Assembly: GCF_004353905.1 (NCBI RefSeq)
Contig: NZ_SMOD01000015.1
Location: 62,001-126,000 of the forward strand
DNA from: Paraburkholderia guartelaensis
GTDB taxonomy: Bacteria; Pseudomonadota; Gammaproteobacteria; Burkholderiales; Burkholderiaceae
Reading direction: 5' to 3'
Length of the DNA: 64,000 bases
Part shown: piece by piece, positions 18,301-26,355 of the stretch
How positions within the stretch are numbered: the stretch's first letter is position 1
Layout of the letters: the number at the start of each line of letters is the position of its first letter
Position numbers and translations under genes: made by a program
The notes under the pieces: model-generated
Database searches by the model: none
Told to the model about the DNA's origin: nothing
What the model saw: only the letters and a program-made list of their open reading frames with translations

Positions 18301-19473
18301 ATGAAATCCCCCAAGATCGTGGTCGATGGATTATGCAAGGTGTTCGGGCCCAACCCGAAGCTTGCACGTGAGCTGCTTGCGAAGGGCGCGACGAAAGACG
18401 AACTGTTCGCGAAGACCGGCTATGTGCTCGGCGTGAACAATGCGTCGTTCGAGGTGCATGAGGGCGAGATTTTCGTGCTGATGGGCCTCTCCGGCTCGGG
18501 CAAGTCCACGCTGATCCGGCTCATAAACCGGCTCGTGGAGCCCACCGCCGGCAAGGTCGTCATCGACGGGCGCGATATCGCCGCCGTGCGGCGCTCGGAA
18601 CTGGTCTCGCTGCGCCGGACCGACATGAGCATGGTGTTCCAGTCGTTCGCGCTCATGCCGCAGCGCAGCGTGCTTGCGAATGCCGCGTTCGGCCTCGAAG
18701 TGGCGGGCGTGGGCCGCAAGGAGCGCGAGCGGCGCGCGCTGGCCGTGCTGGAACAGGTCGGCCTCGCGGCATTTGCGCAGAAGCTGCCCGCCGAGCTTTC
18801 GGGCGGCATGCAGCAACGCGTGGGCCTCGCTCGCGCGCTCGCGGTGAACCCCTCGCTCATGATCATGGATGAAGCGTTCTCCGCGCTCGATCCGCTCAAG
18901 CGCAAGGAAATGCAGAACGTGCTGCTGCAACTGCAAAAGGAGCAGCGCCGCACGATCATGTTCGTCTCGCACGACCTCGAAGAGGCGCTGCGCATCGGCA
19001 GCCGCATCGCGATCATGGAAGGCGGACGCATCGTGCAGATCGGCACGCCGCAGGAAATCATCAGCAATCCTGCCGATGACTATGTGCGTGCGTTCTTCGA
19101 CGGCGTGGACACGAGCCGCTATCTCACCGCCGGTGACCTCATGCAGCGCGAAGCCGTGCCGGTCATCCGCACGCTCGACGCGAAGAGCGTTGCCTCGTCG
19201 CTCAACGGTAGCGCCGAGTACGCGTTCGTGCTGGACGCCCAGCGCCGCATCAGCGGGTGTGTCACGCGCGACGCGATCGGCGCCGCGCAGCCATCGCTGC
19301 AGAAAGTCGAATGCATCACGCTAGGCACGCCGCTCGAGCAGGTGGTCTCGCGCGTGTGTGCGAACACGACGGCGCTGCCCGTGGTCGACGACGAGGGCCG
19401 CTATTGCGGCTCCATCGATCAGGCCGCCGTGCTGAAGGTCATTACGCGTAATCGAGGTGCTGCCCATGTCTGA
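18301..19473 (+). CDS. Glycine betaine/quaternary-amine ABC transporter ATP-binding protein
   Basis: A ProV/OpuAA-type ATPase of 390 residues. Visible elements are the Walker A motif GLSGSGKST (about residue 62), the signature LSGGMQQRVGLARAL, the Walker B segment LMIMDEAFSALDP, and a C-terminal pair of CBS-like domains (about 270-390), known in this family to sense ionic strength or nucleotides. The characteristic N-terminal LCKVFGPNP and AKTGYVLGVNNASFEV are present. It overlaps the permease gene by 8 bp. It energises uptake with the neighbouring permease and binding protein. Confidence 0.93.
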   Translation: MKSPKIVVDGLCKVFGPNPKLARELLAKGATKDELFAKTGYVLGVNNASFEVHEGEIFVLMGLSGSGKSTLIRLINRLVEPTAGKVVIDGRDIAAVRRSELVSLRRTDMSMVFQSFALMPQRSVLANAAFGLEVAGVGRKERERRALAVLEQVGLAAFAQKLPAELSGGMQQRVGLARALAVNPSLMIMDEAFSALDPLKRKEMQNVLLQLQKEQRRTIMFVSHDLEEALRIGSRIAIMEGGRIVQIGTPQEIISNPADDYVRAFFDGVDTSRYLTAGDLMQREAVPVIRTLDAKSVASSLNGSAEYAFVLDAQRRISGCVTRDAIGAAQPSLQKVECITLGTPLEQVVSRVCANTTALPVVDDEGRYCGSIDQAAVLKVITRNRGAAHV

Positions 19474-20362
19474 GATCATTCCCGTCGGCCAGTGGGTCGA
19501 TCAGTCTGTTCACTATCTGCTCGACCACGACGCCAATAGCTTTGACGCCGTCGGCAAGGCAATCGAGGGCTTCGCCGCATTCGTCGAGCACGGTTTGCAG
19601 GCCATTCCCATGTGGGCGCTCATGGCGTTCTTCATCGCAATCGGCCTGTGGCGTGTGGGCTTGCGCTTCGCGATCTTCGTCACCTGCTCGCTATTGCTGA
19701 TCTACGCAACAGGCTTCTGGGATCAGACCGTTGTGACGCTCGGCCTCACGCTCTCGTCGACGGTCATCAGCCTCGTGATCGGTATTCCGCTTGGCATCTG
19801 GACGGCGAAGAGCAAGCTCGTGCAAACCATCGTGCGGCCCATTCTCGACCTGATGCAGACCATGCCGGCCTTCGTCTATCTGATCCCTGCGGCGATGCTG
19901 TTCGGTCTCGGCCGCGTGCCAGGCATTCTGTCCACCGTGATCTTCGCCATGCCGCCCGCCGTGCGTCTCACGAGCCTCGGCATCAAGCACGTGAATCGGG
20001 AGATCGTCGAAGCAGGGCAGGCGTTCGGCTGCACGCCGTGGCAATTGCTGTACAAGGTGCAGTTTCCCAACGCGCTGCCGTCCATCATGCAGGGCGTGAA
20101 CCAGACCATCATGATGGCGCTTTCGATGGTCATCATCGCCTCGATGGTGGGCGCGGGCGGACTTGGCAACGACGTGCTCGCGAGCATTCAGCGGCTGGAT
20201 ATTGGCCTTGGTTTCGAAAGCGGACTGTCCGTCGTGCTGCTTGCCATCATCCTCGACCGCATCACCGAAAGCTTTGGCCGGGCGCCGGGCGCGGTGAAAG
20301 CGCCGCTGCTCTCGGGGCTCAAGCAACTGATGCGGGTGCGTCCCGCAGTAGTCGAGGCGTAA
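19466..20362 (+). CDS. Glycine betaine/quaternary-amine ABC transporter permease
   Basis: A ProW/OpuAB-type inner-membrane permease of 298 residues with about six to seven hydrophobic segments. The ABC permease EAA-like loop is visible as IVEAGQAFGCTPWQLLYKVQFPNALPSIMQG. The ATG at 19466 follows a GAGGTG site inside the end of the ATPase gene; a GTG at 19457 is less favoured. With the two genes before it, it completes a betaine-type importer next to the betaine-degrading enzymes. Confidence 0.92.
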   Translation: MSEIIPVGQWVDQSVHYLLDHDANSFDAVGKAIEGFAAFVEHGLQAIPMWALMAFFIAIGLWRVGLRFAIFVTCSLLLIYATGFWDQTVVTLGLTLSSTVISLVIGIPLGIWTAKSKLVQTIVRPILDLMQTMPAFVYLIPAAMLFGLGRVPGILSTVIFAMPPAVRLTSLGIKHVNREIVEAGQAFGCTPWQLLYKVQFPNALPSIMQGVNQTIMMALSMVIIASMVGAGGLGNDVLASIQRLDIGLGFESGLSVVLLAIILDRITESFGRAPGAVKAPLLSGLKQLMRVRPAVVEA

Positions 20363-20410
20363 CCGTTCGCATAACACGATCAACCGCCGTTCGTTCCTGA
20401 GGAGCGCAAT

Positions 20411-21403
20411 GTGACGACCGACATCGCCGTGCCCGAACCCGAAACGCGCACGGCATCGTCTCTCAGACATTTCGGTTTCCTGACGTTGCAGAACTTTTCG
20501 ATGATCGCGTTTTCGAGTGCGGTCGAGGTTCTGCGCATGGCGAACTACGTGGGGCGCGCGGACCATTACCGCTGGTCGATCTACTCGCTGGATGGCGCAC
20601 CGGCCCGCGCTAGCAACGGCATTACGGTGCGCCCCGCGCAGGCGATCGACCCGGCGTGCCTGCCCGACGTACTGATCGTGTGCGGCGGCATACGCATACG
20701 CGAGATCATGAGCGAAGGCGTGCGCGCCACGCTCGCCATGGTGGCGCAGCAGGGCGTGCCGCTTGGCGGCATCTGCACCGGTGCTTACGCGCTGATGGCG
20801 AGCGGGCTGCTGGATGGCTATCGCTGCGCGGTGCATTGGGAGGATCTTACGGTCTTGCACGAAGAGTTTCCGCGCGTGCGTTTCGCTGATGAACTGTTTG
20901 TGGTCGATCGCGACCGGCTTACTTGCACGGGCGGCACCGCGCCGCTTGATCTGATGCTCGAACTCGTTGGTGCGAGTCTTGGGCAGAGTCTTGCCGCCAA
21001 GGTATCCGAACAGTTTATTCTCGAACGGATTCGCGGTTCGACCGATCTGCAGCCTATTCCTGTGGATGCGCGTGTGGGTTTTTCGCGTGCCGAGTTGGTG
21101 GAGGTCGTGCGGTTGATGGAGGCTAATATCAAGGAGCCCCTGTCGCTGGAGGAACTCGCGCGGCTCGTTCGGCTTTCGCAGCGGCATTTGCAGCGGATGT
21201 TCAAGGCTTATCTGAATGTCTCGCCGACGCATTATTATTTGACGTTGCGGTTGAAGCGGGCGCGTGATCTGTTGCGGACGACTGATACTTCGATTTCTCG
21301 TGTGACCGCTATTTGTGGGTTTAATTCACCCTGCCATTTTAGTAAGGCGTATCGGGTGCAGTTTGGGCATGCGCCTAGTCATGAGCGGCGGGGCGTGGAG
21401 TGA
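20411..21403 (+). CDS. GlxA-family AraC-type transcriptional regulator (second copy)
   Basis: A 330-residue regulator with a DJ-1/PfpI-like N-domain (GGICTGAYALMASGLLDGYRCAVHWED, with both conserved Cys and His) and an AraC HTH (LARLVRLSQRHLQRMFKAYLN and ICGFNSPCHFSKAYRVQFGH). Starting from GTG at 20411 is required because the ATG two bases earlier is followed at once by TGA; a GAGGAGC site lies 4-10 bases upstream. It is 48 bp after the permease and probably co-transcribed. It is closely related to the regulator at 4170-5201, and either could be the GbdR or the SouR equivalent controlling betaine, dimethylglycine and sarcosine genes. Confidence 0.88.
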   Translation: MTTDIAVPEPETRTASSLRHFGFLTLQNFSMIAFSSAVEVLRMANYVGRADHYRWSIYSLDGAPARASNGITVRPAQAIDPACLPDVLIVCGGIRIREIMSEGVRATLAMVAQQGVPLGGICTGAYALMASGLLDGYRCAVHWEDLTVLHEEFPRVRFADELFVVDRDRLTCTGGTAPLDLMLELVGASLGQSLAAKVSEQFILERIRGSTDLQPIPVDARVGFSRAELVEVVRLMEANIKEPLSLEELARLVRLSQRHLQRMFKAYLNVSPTHYYLTLRLKRARDLLRTTDTSISRVTAICGFNSPCHFSKAYRVQFGHAPSHERRGVE

Positions 21404-21409
21404 GGGTTG

Positions 21410-21451
21410 GGTTTTGGTTTTGGTTTTGGTTTTGGTTTTGGTTTTGGTTTT
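21410..21451. repeat. Tandem hexanucleotide repeat, seven copies of GGTTTT
   Basis: Seven perfect head-to-tail copies of GGTTTT begin six bases after the stop codon of the GlxA-type regulator. The related but degenerate T/G-rich stretch after fdhA (4052-4080) occupies the same position next to the shorter palindromic element. The run could vary in copy number by slippage. Confidence 0.9.
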
Positions 21452-21454
21452 GGC

Positions 21455-22030
21455 TTTTTGCCGTTTTTTTGGGGGTTTCTTGTTTTCGCGTCGGTATGCA
21501 GGTGTTGCCCCTGTGCGGGGCGGCACCTACTTTCTTTGCCGCGGCAAAGAAAGTAGGCAAAGAAAGCCGCTCAAACCGCCAATGCCTGCCACAGTTCATA
21601 TCTCGCCGTAACTGGTTAATGGCTCCGGAGCGTCTGTCACCTCGCACCACCAAAGTTAGTGACAAGGCAGTCATTCATCCCGCTGCTCGCTACGCGCGCT
21701 GCGGTTGGGTCTGCATGGGAAACCAGGGGCCATTGTCAGGCTTTACGTGAATGTACGCGCCCCGCCGGTTTTGGGTTATGCCCTTCGGCGCGCGTAGCGC
21801 CGCTGGAAGGATGAGCGCCTTGTCACTCCGGTTATGGGCGAGTGGTGCCAGACGCTCCGGAGCCATTCACCAGTTACGTCGAGATGTGAACCGTGGCAGG
21901 CATTAGCGGTGTGAGCGGCTTTCTTTGCCTACTTTCTTTGCCGCGGCAAAGAAAGTAGGTGCCGCCCCGCACAGGGGCAACGCCTGCATACCGCCGCGAA
22001 AACAAGAAACCCCCCAAAAAACCGAAACCA
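21455..22030. repeat. Large inverted-repeat intergenic element (about 575 bp)
   Basis: A nearly complete palindrome centred at about 21742. Left and right arms of roughly 270 bases are imperfect reverse complements, and the outer 165 bases of each are almost identical. Each arm contains a 30-bp perfect palindrome (21527-21556 and 21929-21958), a GC hairpin (21504-21520 and its mate) and an outer arm also found at 4097-4130. No transposase or convincing gene is inside. It fills the whole gap between convergent regulator genes. The structure suggests a MITE-like or REP-like dispersed element that could also terminate both transcripts; mobility is inference. Confidence 0.8.
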
Positions 22031-22040
22031 AACAAAAAAG

Positions 22041-23150
22041 TCAGTGCAACGAACCACCAACAGCAGCCTCCCCATCAGCAAGCGCAGCACCACCCCGCAA
22101 AAGCGCATCAAGCTCCGCCAACTGCCCCGAATCCTGCCCACTACGTTGCGCACGAAACATAACCGGCGGCACCCCAAACTGCTTCCGAAACTCACGCCCA
22201 AGATGCGAAGCATCCGAAAACCCGCAACTCGAAGCAATATCGGCAACGGTTCGATCCGAACTCGTGAGTAGCCACGCGGCTGTACGCAGCCGCAAGACAT
22301 TGGCGAATGCCCGCGGACTCTTCCCCGTCTCCGCCTTGAAAAGGCGTTCGAGCTGCCGCGGCGAGAGGTTCAGCTTGCAGGCCAGTTCTTCCAGCGGCAC
22401 GTTGCGTCCAACCTGCTGCTCCATCAACAGTACGGCGCGCTTCACCTTCGGGTGCGTAGCAGGCTCGAGGCCGGGCGGGTGAGGCTGGGGCGCATTGCCC
22501 TTTTGCATTTCGCCGACCAGCAAAATGCGCAGCGCTTTTTGCACGGTCGCGTGATCGAAGTGGCGCAGCAAAATGGCAGCGGCGACGTCGATCGACGCGC
22601 GGCCGCCCGAGCAGGTAATGCGGCGCCGGTCGATCGCGAACAGGCGGTCGGCGACGATGGCGTCGGCATTGACGTTGGGGAAGCGCTCGATGAAGTCCCA
22701 ATAGTGGAACCAGCTCACGCAAATACGATGACCGTCGAGCACGCCGGCGCGCATGAGCGCGAAAACGCCTGTGCAGATCCCGACGACCGTCGTCTCACCG
22801 CCGGCCGCGCGACGGAAGTACTGCAGCGTGGCTTCGCTTGCGTGCGGGCCGGAGTGCAGCAGTCCGCCCACGACCACGAGATAGTCGACCGGTTCGGCAT
22901 CGGCAAAGGTTTCCCAAGGCGCGATCTGGATGCCGCAACTCGCACGCACGGGCGCGAGCGTTTCGCCGATCACGCGCCACGAGCAGCGCACGGGCTTGCT
23001 GTAGTCGCCTTCGTCGGCGGACAAACGCAGCATGTCGACGAAACCGGAGAACGCGGTCAGCGTGAAGTTCGGCAGCAGCACGATGCCGAAACGGATGCGC
23101 TCCTTGGGAGCGGCGTCGAAGGAAACGGCGGTGGCGAGTGTGTCGGACAT
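22041..23150 (-). CDS. GlxA-family AraC-type transcriptional regulator (third copy)
   Basis: A 369-residue regulator with an N-terminal DJ-1/PfpI-like domain (VVGICTGVFALMRAGVLDG) and a C-terminal AraC HTH (LACKLNLSPRQLERLFKAET and SSCGFSDASHLGREFRKQFG). It differs clearly from the other two: the HWE motif after the nucleophile region is replaced by CVSWFHYW, and the linker is longer (about 225-245). It resembles the CdhR/ArgR-like branch more than GbdR, so it may respond to carnitine or an amino acid. The ATG at 23150 was chosen over a TTG at 23186. It is convergent with the preceding regulator across the inverted repeat. Confidence 0.87.
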   Translation of the reverse strand: MSDTLATAVSFDAAPKERIRFGIVLLPNFTLTAFSGFVDMLRLSADEGDYSKPVRCSWRVIGETLAPVRASCGIQIAPWETFADAEPVDYLVVVGGLLHSGPHASEATLQYFRRAAGGETTVVGICTGVFALMRAGVLDGHRICVSWFHYWDFIERFPNVNADAIVADRLFAIDRRRITCSGGRASIDVAAAILLRHFDHATVQKALRILLVGEMQKGNAPQPHPPGLEPATHPKVKRAVLLMEQQVGRNVPLEELACKLNLSPRQLERLFKAETGKSPRAFANVLRLRTAAWLLTSSDRTVADIASSCGFSDASHLGREFRKQFGVPPVMFRAQRSGQDSGQLAELDALLRGGAALADGEAAVGGSLH

Positions 23151-23385
23151 GGAGGCCCAGGAAAGCGACGATGCTGGTTCAGCCAAGCTTCCACGATATG
23201 TCCCCGAGGCGCTTGTCGATTTCCGCCATCGATCTTCGCAAAAGCGAAATCTTGAAGGAATACAGGCCGCATGGCGGGGCGGTTCCGCCGGCCTGGCGCG
23301 TTCGTTCTAGCGGCGCCGCCGCCGCTTTGGTCAACTCTTAGCGGGCACACGCCCCACGCTGCACCCATCCACGAGGCCTGCTTTC

Positions 23386-23646
23386 ATGCCGCGCACCGCA
23401 ACCGTCGAACTCAACAAACGCGCCTGTCATGGCGATGCCGAAGCCGCGCTCGCGCTGCTCGAGCAGAGCATGGCGCGCGGGCACGGGCGTATCGGGCTGC
23501 TGCGCTATCTGCAGGCGCGGTGCGTGGGCGCGGCGCTCTCGCCGCGGCACCACGACTATGCGGAGCGGGTGGCGAGCAGGATGAGCGAGGGCGCGTTCGC
23601 GGCGCTGGTGGCGCAGGCGCAACGCCGCCACAGCATGGCGGCGTGA
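23386..23646 (+). CDS. Small hypothetical protein
   Basis: An 86-residue, Ala/Arg-rich soluble protein with no signal peptide or membrane helix. Its sequence (LNKRACHGDAEAALALLEQS and later RHHDYAERVASRMSEGAFAALV) looks helical and could be a small SEL1- or TPR-like unit, but I do not recognise a family. It lies between the third GlxA-type regulator (divergent) and purU (convergent). The ribosome-binding site is weak (GAGGCC at about 23373). Coding status is supported by GC-rich third positions and the absence of a better frame. Confidence 0.55.
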   Translation: MPRTATVELNKRACHGDAEAALALLEQSMARGHGRIGLLRYLQARCVGAALSPRHHDYAERVASRMSEGAFAALVAQAQRRHSMAA

Positions 23647-23662
23647 ACGCCCCCGCGCTAGC

Positions 23663-24544
23663 TCACAGCACGACGGTGCGGCCGTCGTTGATGAAGACCC
23701 TGCGCTCGAGAAATACCCGCACGGCGCGCGCGAGCGTCACGCATTCGACGTCGCGCCCGACGGCCAGCAGGCGCTCGGGGTTCAGCGAGTGGTCCACCCG
23801 CTGCACTTCCTGCTCGATGATCGGGCCTTCGTCGAGATCGTCGGTGACGAAGTGCGCCGTCGCGCCGATCAGCTTGACCCCGCGCACGTGCGCCTGGTGG
23901 TAGGGGCGCGCGCCCTTGAAGCCAGGCAGGAAGGAATGGTGGATGTTGATGGCACGGCCGGCCAGCTTCTGGCTCGTTTCGTCGGAAAGAATCTGCATGT
24001 AGCGCGCGAGAATCAGCAGCTCCGAACCGGTCGAGGCAAATAGGTCGAGGATGGCGTTTTCCTGTTCACGCCGCGTTTCAGGCGTGACGGGGAGATAGTG
24101 AAATGGCAGGTCGTGCTGCCTGGCGAGCGGTTCGAAATCGCGGTGATTCGAGGCAATACCCGCAATGTCCATCTGCAGCTCGCCCATGCGCCAGCGAAAC
24201 AGCAGGTCGGCCAGGCAATGCTCGAGCTTGGACACCATGATGAGCACTTTGGGACGCACTCGCAGGTCGTGAATGGCCCAGGTCATTTCGTGCTTGCGCG
24301 CGACGCTCGCGAACTCGTCCCGCAGGCCCGCGAGGTCGAAGCGCTCGGCCGCGCCGGGCTGCACGACCTCGTGAAAGACGCAGCGCAGGAAGAACCGCGT
24401 GCTGATGTCGTCGTCGAACACCGTGAGCTCGTCGATATAGCCGCGGTGCGCGTCGAGAAAGCCGGCGACCGCGGCAACCTGCCCGGCGGCGGCGGGGCAG
24501 GACAGCGTGAGCACGTAGCGGTGCTGCGGGTCTTCGGTGGGCAT
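23663..24544 (-). CDS. purU: Formyltetrahydrofolate deformylase
   Basis: A 293-residue PurU, which hydrolyses 10-formyl-THF to formate and THF. It has an N-terminal ACT-like regulatory domain (YVLTLSCPAAAGQVAAVAGFL onward) and a C-terminal formyltransferase-fold catalytic domain from about residue 90, with the catalytic features NIHHSFLPGFKGARPYHQA and GATAHFVTDDLDEGPII. The ATG at 24544 follows an ideal ACGAGGAGA site; the longer frame to 25087 was rejected. PurU accompanies sarcosine oxidase genes in Pseudomonas, where it recycles THF loaded by demethylation, which fits the position here. Confidence 0.95.
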   Translation of the reverse strand: MPTEDPQHRYVLTLSCPAAAGQVAAVAGFLDAHRGYIDELTVFDDDISTRFFLRCVFHEVVQPGAAERFDLAGLRDEFASVARKHEMTWAIHDLRVRPKVLIMVSKLEHCLADLLFRWRMGELQMDIAGIASNHRDFEPLARQHDLPFHYLPVTPETRREQENAILDLFASTGSELLILARYMQILSDETSQKLAGRAINIHHSFLPGFKGARPYHQAHVRGVKLIGATAHFVTDDLDEGPIIEQEVQRVDHSLNPERLLAVGRDVECVTLARAVRVFLERRVFINDGRTVVL

Positions 24545-24805
24545 GCGCGTTCTCCTCGTGTCGTGGTGCGCCCGGTGCAACTTGCGGTTCGTGCCGGGGC
24601 GCTGGCTTGATGGCGCAAGTAAGCCACCAATCGGCGCGCGGCACATAGAACCCACGCGCTGTATCGAGAGAATGAATACGCCAACCCGGCGCCAAACCTG
24701 CGCCAGCAAGAAGAAGGTCACTTTTGCCCCTATGGCTGTCGCATTCCTGCTATCCCGCGTTTTTTTCTCCGGCAAGCATGGGGCTGCGGCTAATCTGGAG
24801 CGGAA
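24545..24805. promoter_or_regulatory. Divergent gap between purU and hypothetical gene
   Basis: 261 bp holding the promoter of purU and that of the rightward hypothetical gene. Apart from the purU ribosome-binding site (24549-24555), no defined signal is recognised. Confidence 0.35.
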
Positions 24806-25312
24806 ATGGAGAGTTACCTGGGTCTGCAGGCGAGGGCGTCGAAAGGGCAGTGTGCCGCGCTTTTCCGCGTGCGCACATCGGTCGCCGATGTGTATATGTC
24901 GGTGAGCCGCTCGAACTACGGCAACGAGGAACGGGCCGTGGTCGAAGTGGACTGCGTGCGCTTCTTGAGGCTCTGGCGGGACGACCCGCGCAGCGAGCAC
25001 GCTGGGCTCGCAAACGGCAATCCGCAGACATGGCGTGCCGACCCGCGCTTCGAACTGGCGGCCGAGGGCTTCAGTTTCGGCGAGCAAGACCCCGTGCCGA
25101 TTGCAGAAGTCAGTTGCCCGGCGAGCGTCCCCGTGCCGTACGTTGCGTTCACGGATGGCGTGATGCGGACCCTCTGGCTAGCCGCCTACGCGGCAAAGTC
25201 CTTTCCGGTGGAATGCGCGGTGAACGACGCCGAGGCGCTGCAGCGCCTGGCTGGCACGGCTGGCAGCCGCTGGCTCAGCGTCGCCGAACTCGTTCTGCCG
25301 CCAACTGCCTGA
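24806..25312 (+). CDS. Conserved hypothetical protein, 168 residues
   Basis: A soluble protein without signal peptide or membrane helices. Recognisable stretches are GQCAALFRVRTSVADVYMSV near the N-terminus and VPYVAFTDGVMRTLWLAAYA in the middle. It resembles proteins that I recall being labelled as plasmid fertility-inhibition-factor-like in Burkholderia genomes, but I cannot confirm this and no conjugation genes are nearby. The ATG follows a GCGGAA site. The neighbours (purU divergent, LysE-type exporter convergent) give no clear functional hint. Confidence 0.7.
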   Translation: MESYLGLQARASKGQCAALFRVRTSVADVYMSVSRSNYGNEERAVVEVDCVRFLRLWRDDPRSEHAGLANGNPQTWRADPRFELAAEGFSFGEQDPVPIAEVSCPASVPVPYVAFTDGVMRTLWLAAYAAKSFPVECAVNDAEALQRLAGTAGSRWLSVAELVLPPTA

Positions 25313-25334
25313 GCCCCGGAATGGCTCGATAGCG

Positions 25335-25934
25335 TCAGTGGGCGAGCGCCCACATGAGCGACACGGAGAAGGCGCCCACCACGACGGATGCGCAACGCTG
25401 GAAGAACGCGGGGCGAATGAATGGCGCGCGGCCATTGCGCGGCGCGGCGCCAATGGCGATCCACGTCAGGCCGATGGGAATCAGCAAGACCGCGAAGATC
25501 GCCATGGCCTGGAGCCACGTGATGACGCTCGCGAACGCCGCGGGCGGAAAAATCGAGCCGGCGAACAAAATGGCCTTGGGATTGAGCACCGTGGCGCTGA
25601 ACAGCGTGCGCGTGCTGACTACGCCTCTGGCCGACGTTTCTATCGAGTTTGCCGTGAACCAAAGGCGCAGGGCGAGCCACGCGAGATAGAGGCTGCTGGC
25701 CACACGCAGCACCTTTGGCAGCCAGCTCAGCGATTGCGACGCATGGTTGAAGCAAAGCCCCCAGACCGTAATCGACACCAGGTAGCCGGCCAGTTCGGCT
25801 GCGGTCAGATGCGCGGAGCGCCGCAGGCCCTGCCTCAAACCGGCTGCGGCGAGCAGGGTGTTGGTCGGCCCCGGCATGAGCAGCACGATCGCGCAGCCCG
25901 AGACCATCAGCCCGATGGTGGAAATGGAAAGCAT
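25335..25934 (-). CDS. LysE/RhtB-family amino-acid exporter
   Basis: A 199-residue inner-membrane protein with about six hydrophobic segments and the family motif near the N-terminus (MPGPTNTLLAAAGLRQG). The family exports basic or neutral amino acids, homoserine lactones and related compounds. Later segments include LNPKAILFAGSIFPPAA, the conserved NPKA loop. The ATG at 25934 gives the normal family length; the longer frame to 26030 adds a non-membrane stretch. Its substrate is not determined by the sequence. It is divergent from the aryl-polyene operon. Confidence 0.9.
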   Translation of the reverse strand: MLSISTIGLMVSGCAIVLLMPGPTNTLLAAAGLRQGLRRSAHLTAAELAGYLVSITVWGLCFNHASQSLSWLPKVLRVASSLYLAWLALRLWFTANSIETSARGVVSTRTLFSATVLNPKAILFAGSIFPPAAFASVITWLQAMAIFAVLLIPIGLTWIAIGAAPRNGRAPFIRPAFFQRCASVVVGAFSVSLMWALAH

Positions 25935-26355
25935 GAGGGCGACTGGGGGAATAGGGAGTTCGGATTGTTGGAAGCTGACTGTAGGGTGTTGTGGCAGCCA
26001 GTAACTGAAACTGCCCCACGGTGCCCGCATTCTACGGCTTGCGCCGGTATATGCCTATTTCAGCCGGGTCCGAGGCGCTAAACCGTCGGCCGATATTCGT
26101 CATGCTCAGAGCGGCATCTGCTTTGGTAAATGCGTGCTTATGTCGCGCGCCTAAATTCTTGATTTCAATGCATCTCTTGATGCGTAACAAATCATTTCAA
26201 AATATTTCGTGCTCCACCCTAAATAATTCGCGACGCCCGCCGTTAAAGTACGCACGAGAACTCCGTCCAGAAAATTTGCGGGCCGAGGAAGAATAAACAT
26301 ACGCCGTCCGGGGTCGAGAGCCCGCACGTTGCGGCCGCCGTTATCGTCAACCCCT
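25935..26355. promoter_or_regulatory. AT-rich divergent region upstream of the aryl-polyene operon
   Basis: 421 bp without a convincing gene; an open frame at 26021-26296 has no family and unlikely codon use. Base composition drops sharply at about 26130-26260, as expected of a promoter. A small hairpin occurs at about 26169-26182 (GCATC/GATGC). A weak -35-like TTGATG lies at about 26176, followed after 17 bases by an AT-rich -10-like stretch. This should drive the large rightward operon and perhaps carries a silencer or activator site. Confidence 0.45.

Noticed and set aside
19691..21232. Long leftward open frame opposite permease and regulator genes
   Set aside because: The rightward genes are full-length recognised families; the antisense product is His/Arg-rich shadow sequence.
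21326..21526. Leftward open frame encoding a Gln/Asn or Lys/Thr repeat run
   Set aside because: It is created by the GGTTTT tandem repeat and overlaps the end of the regulator gene on the other strand; not a gene.
26021..26296. 91-codon open frame upstream of the aryl-polyene operon
   Set aside because: It lies in AT-rich promoter-like DNA, has no ribosome-binding site or family, and its codon use does not match the host.
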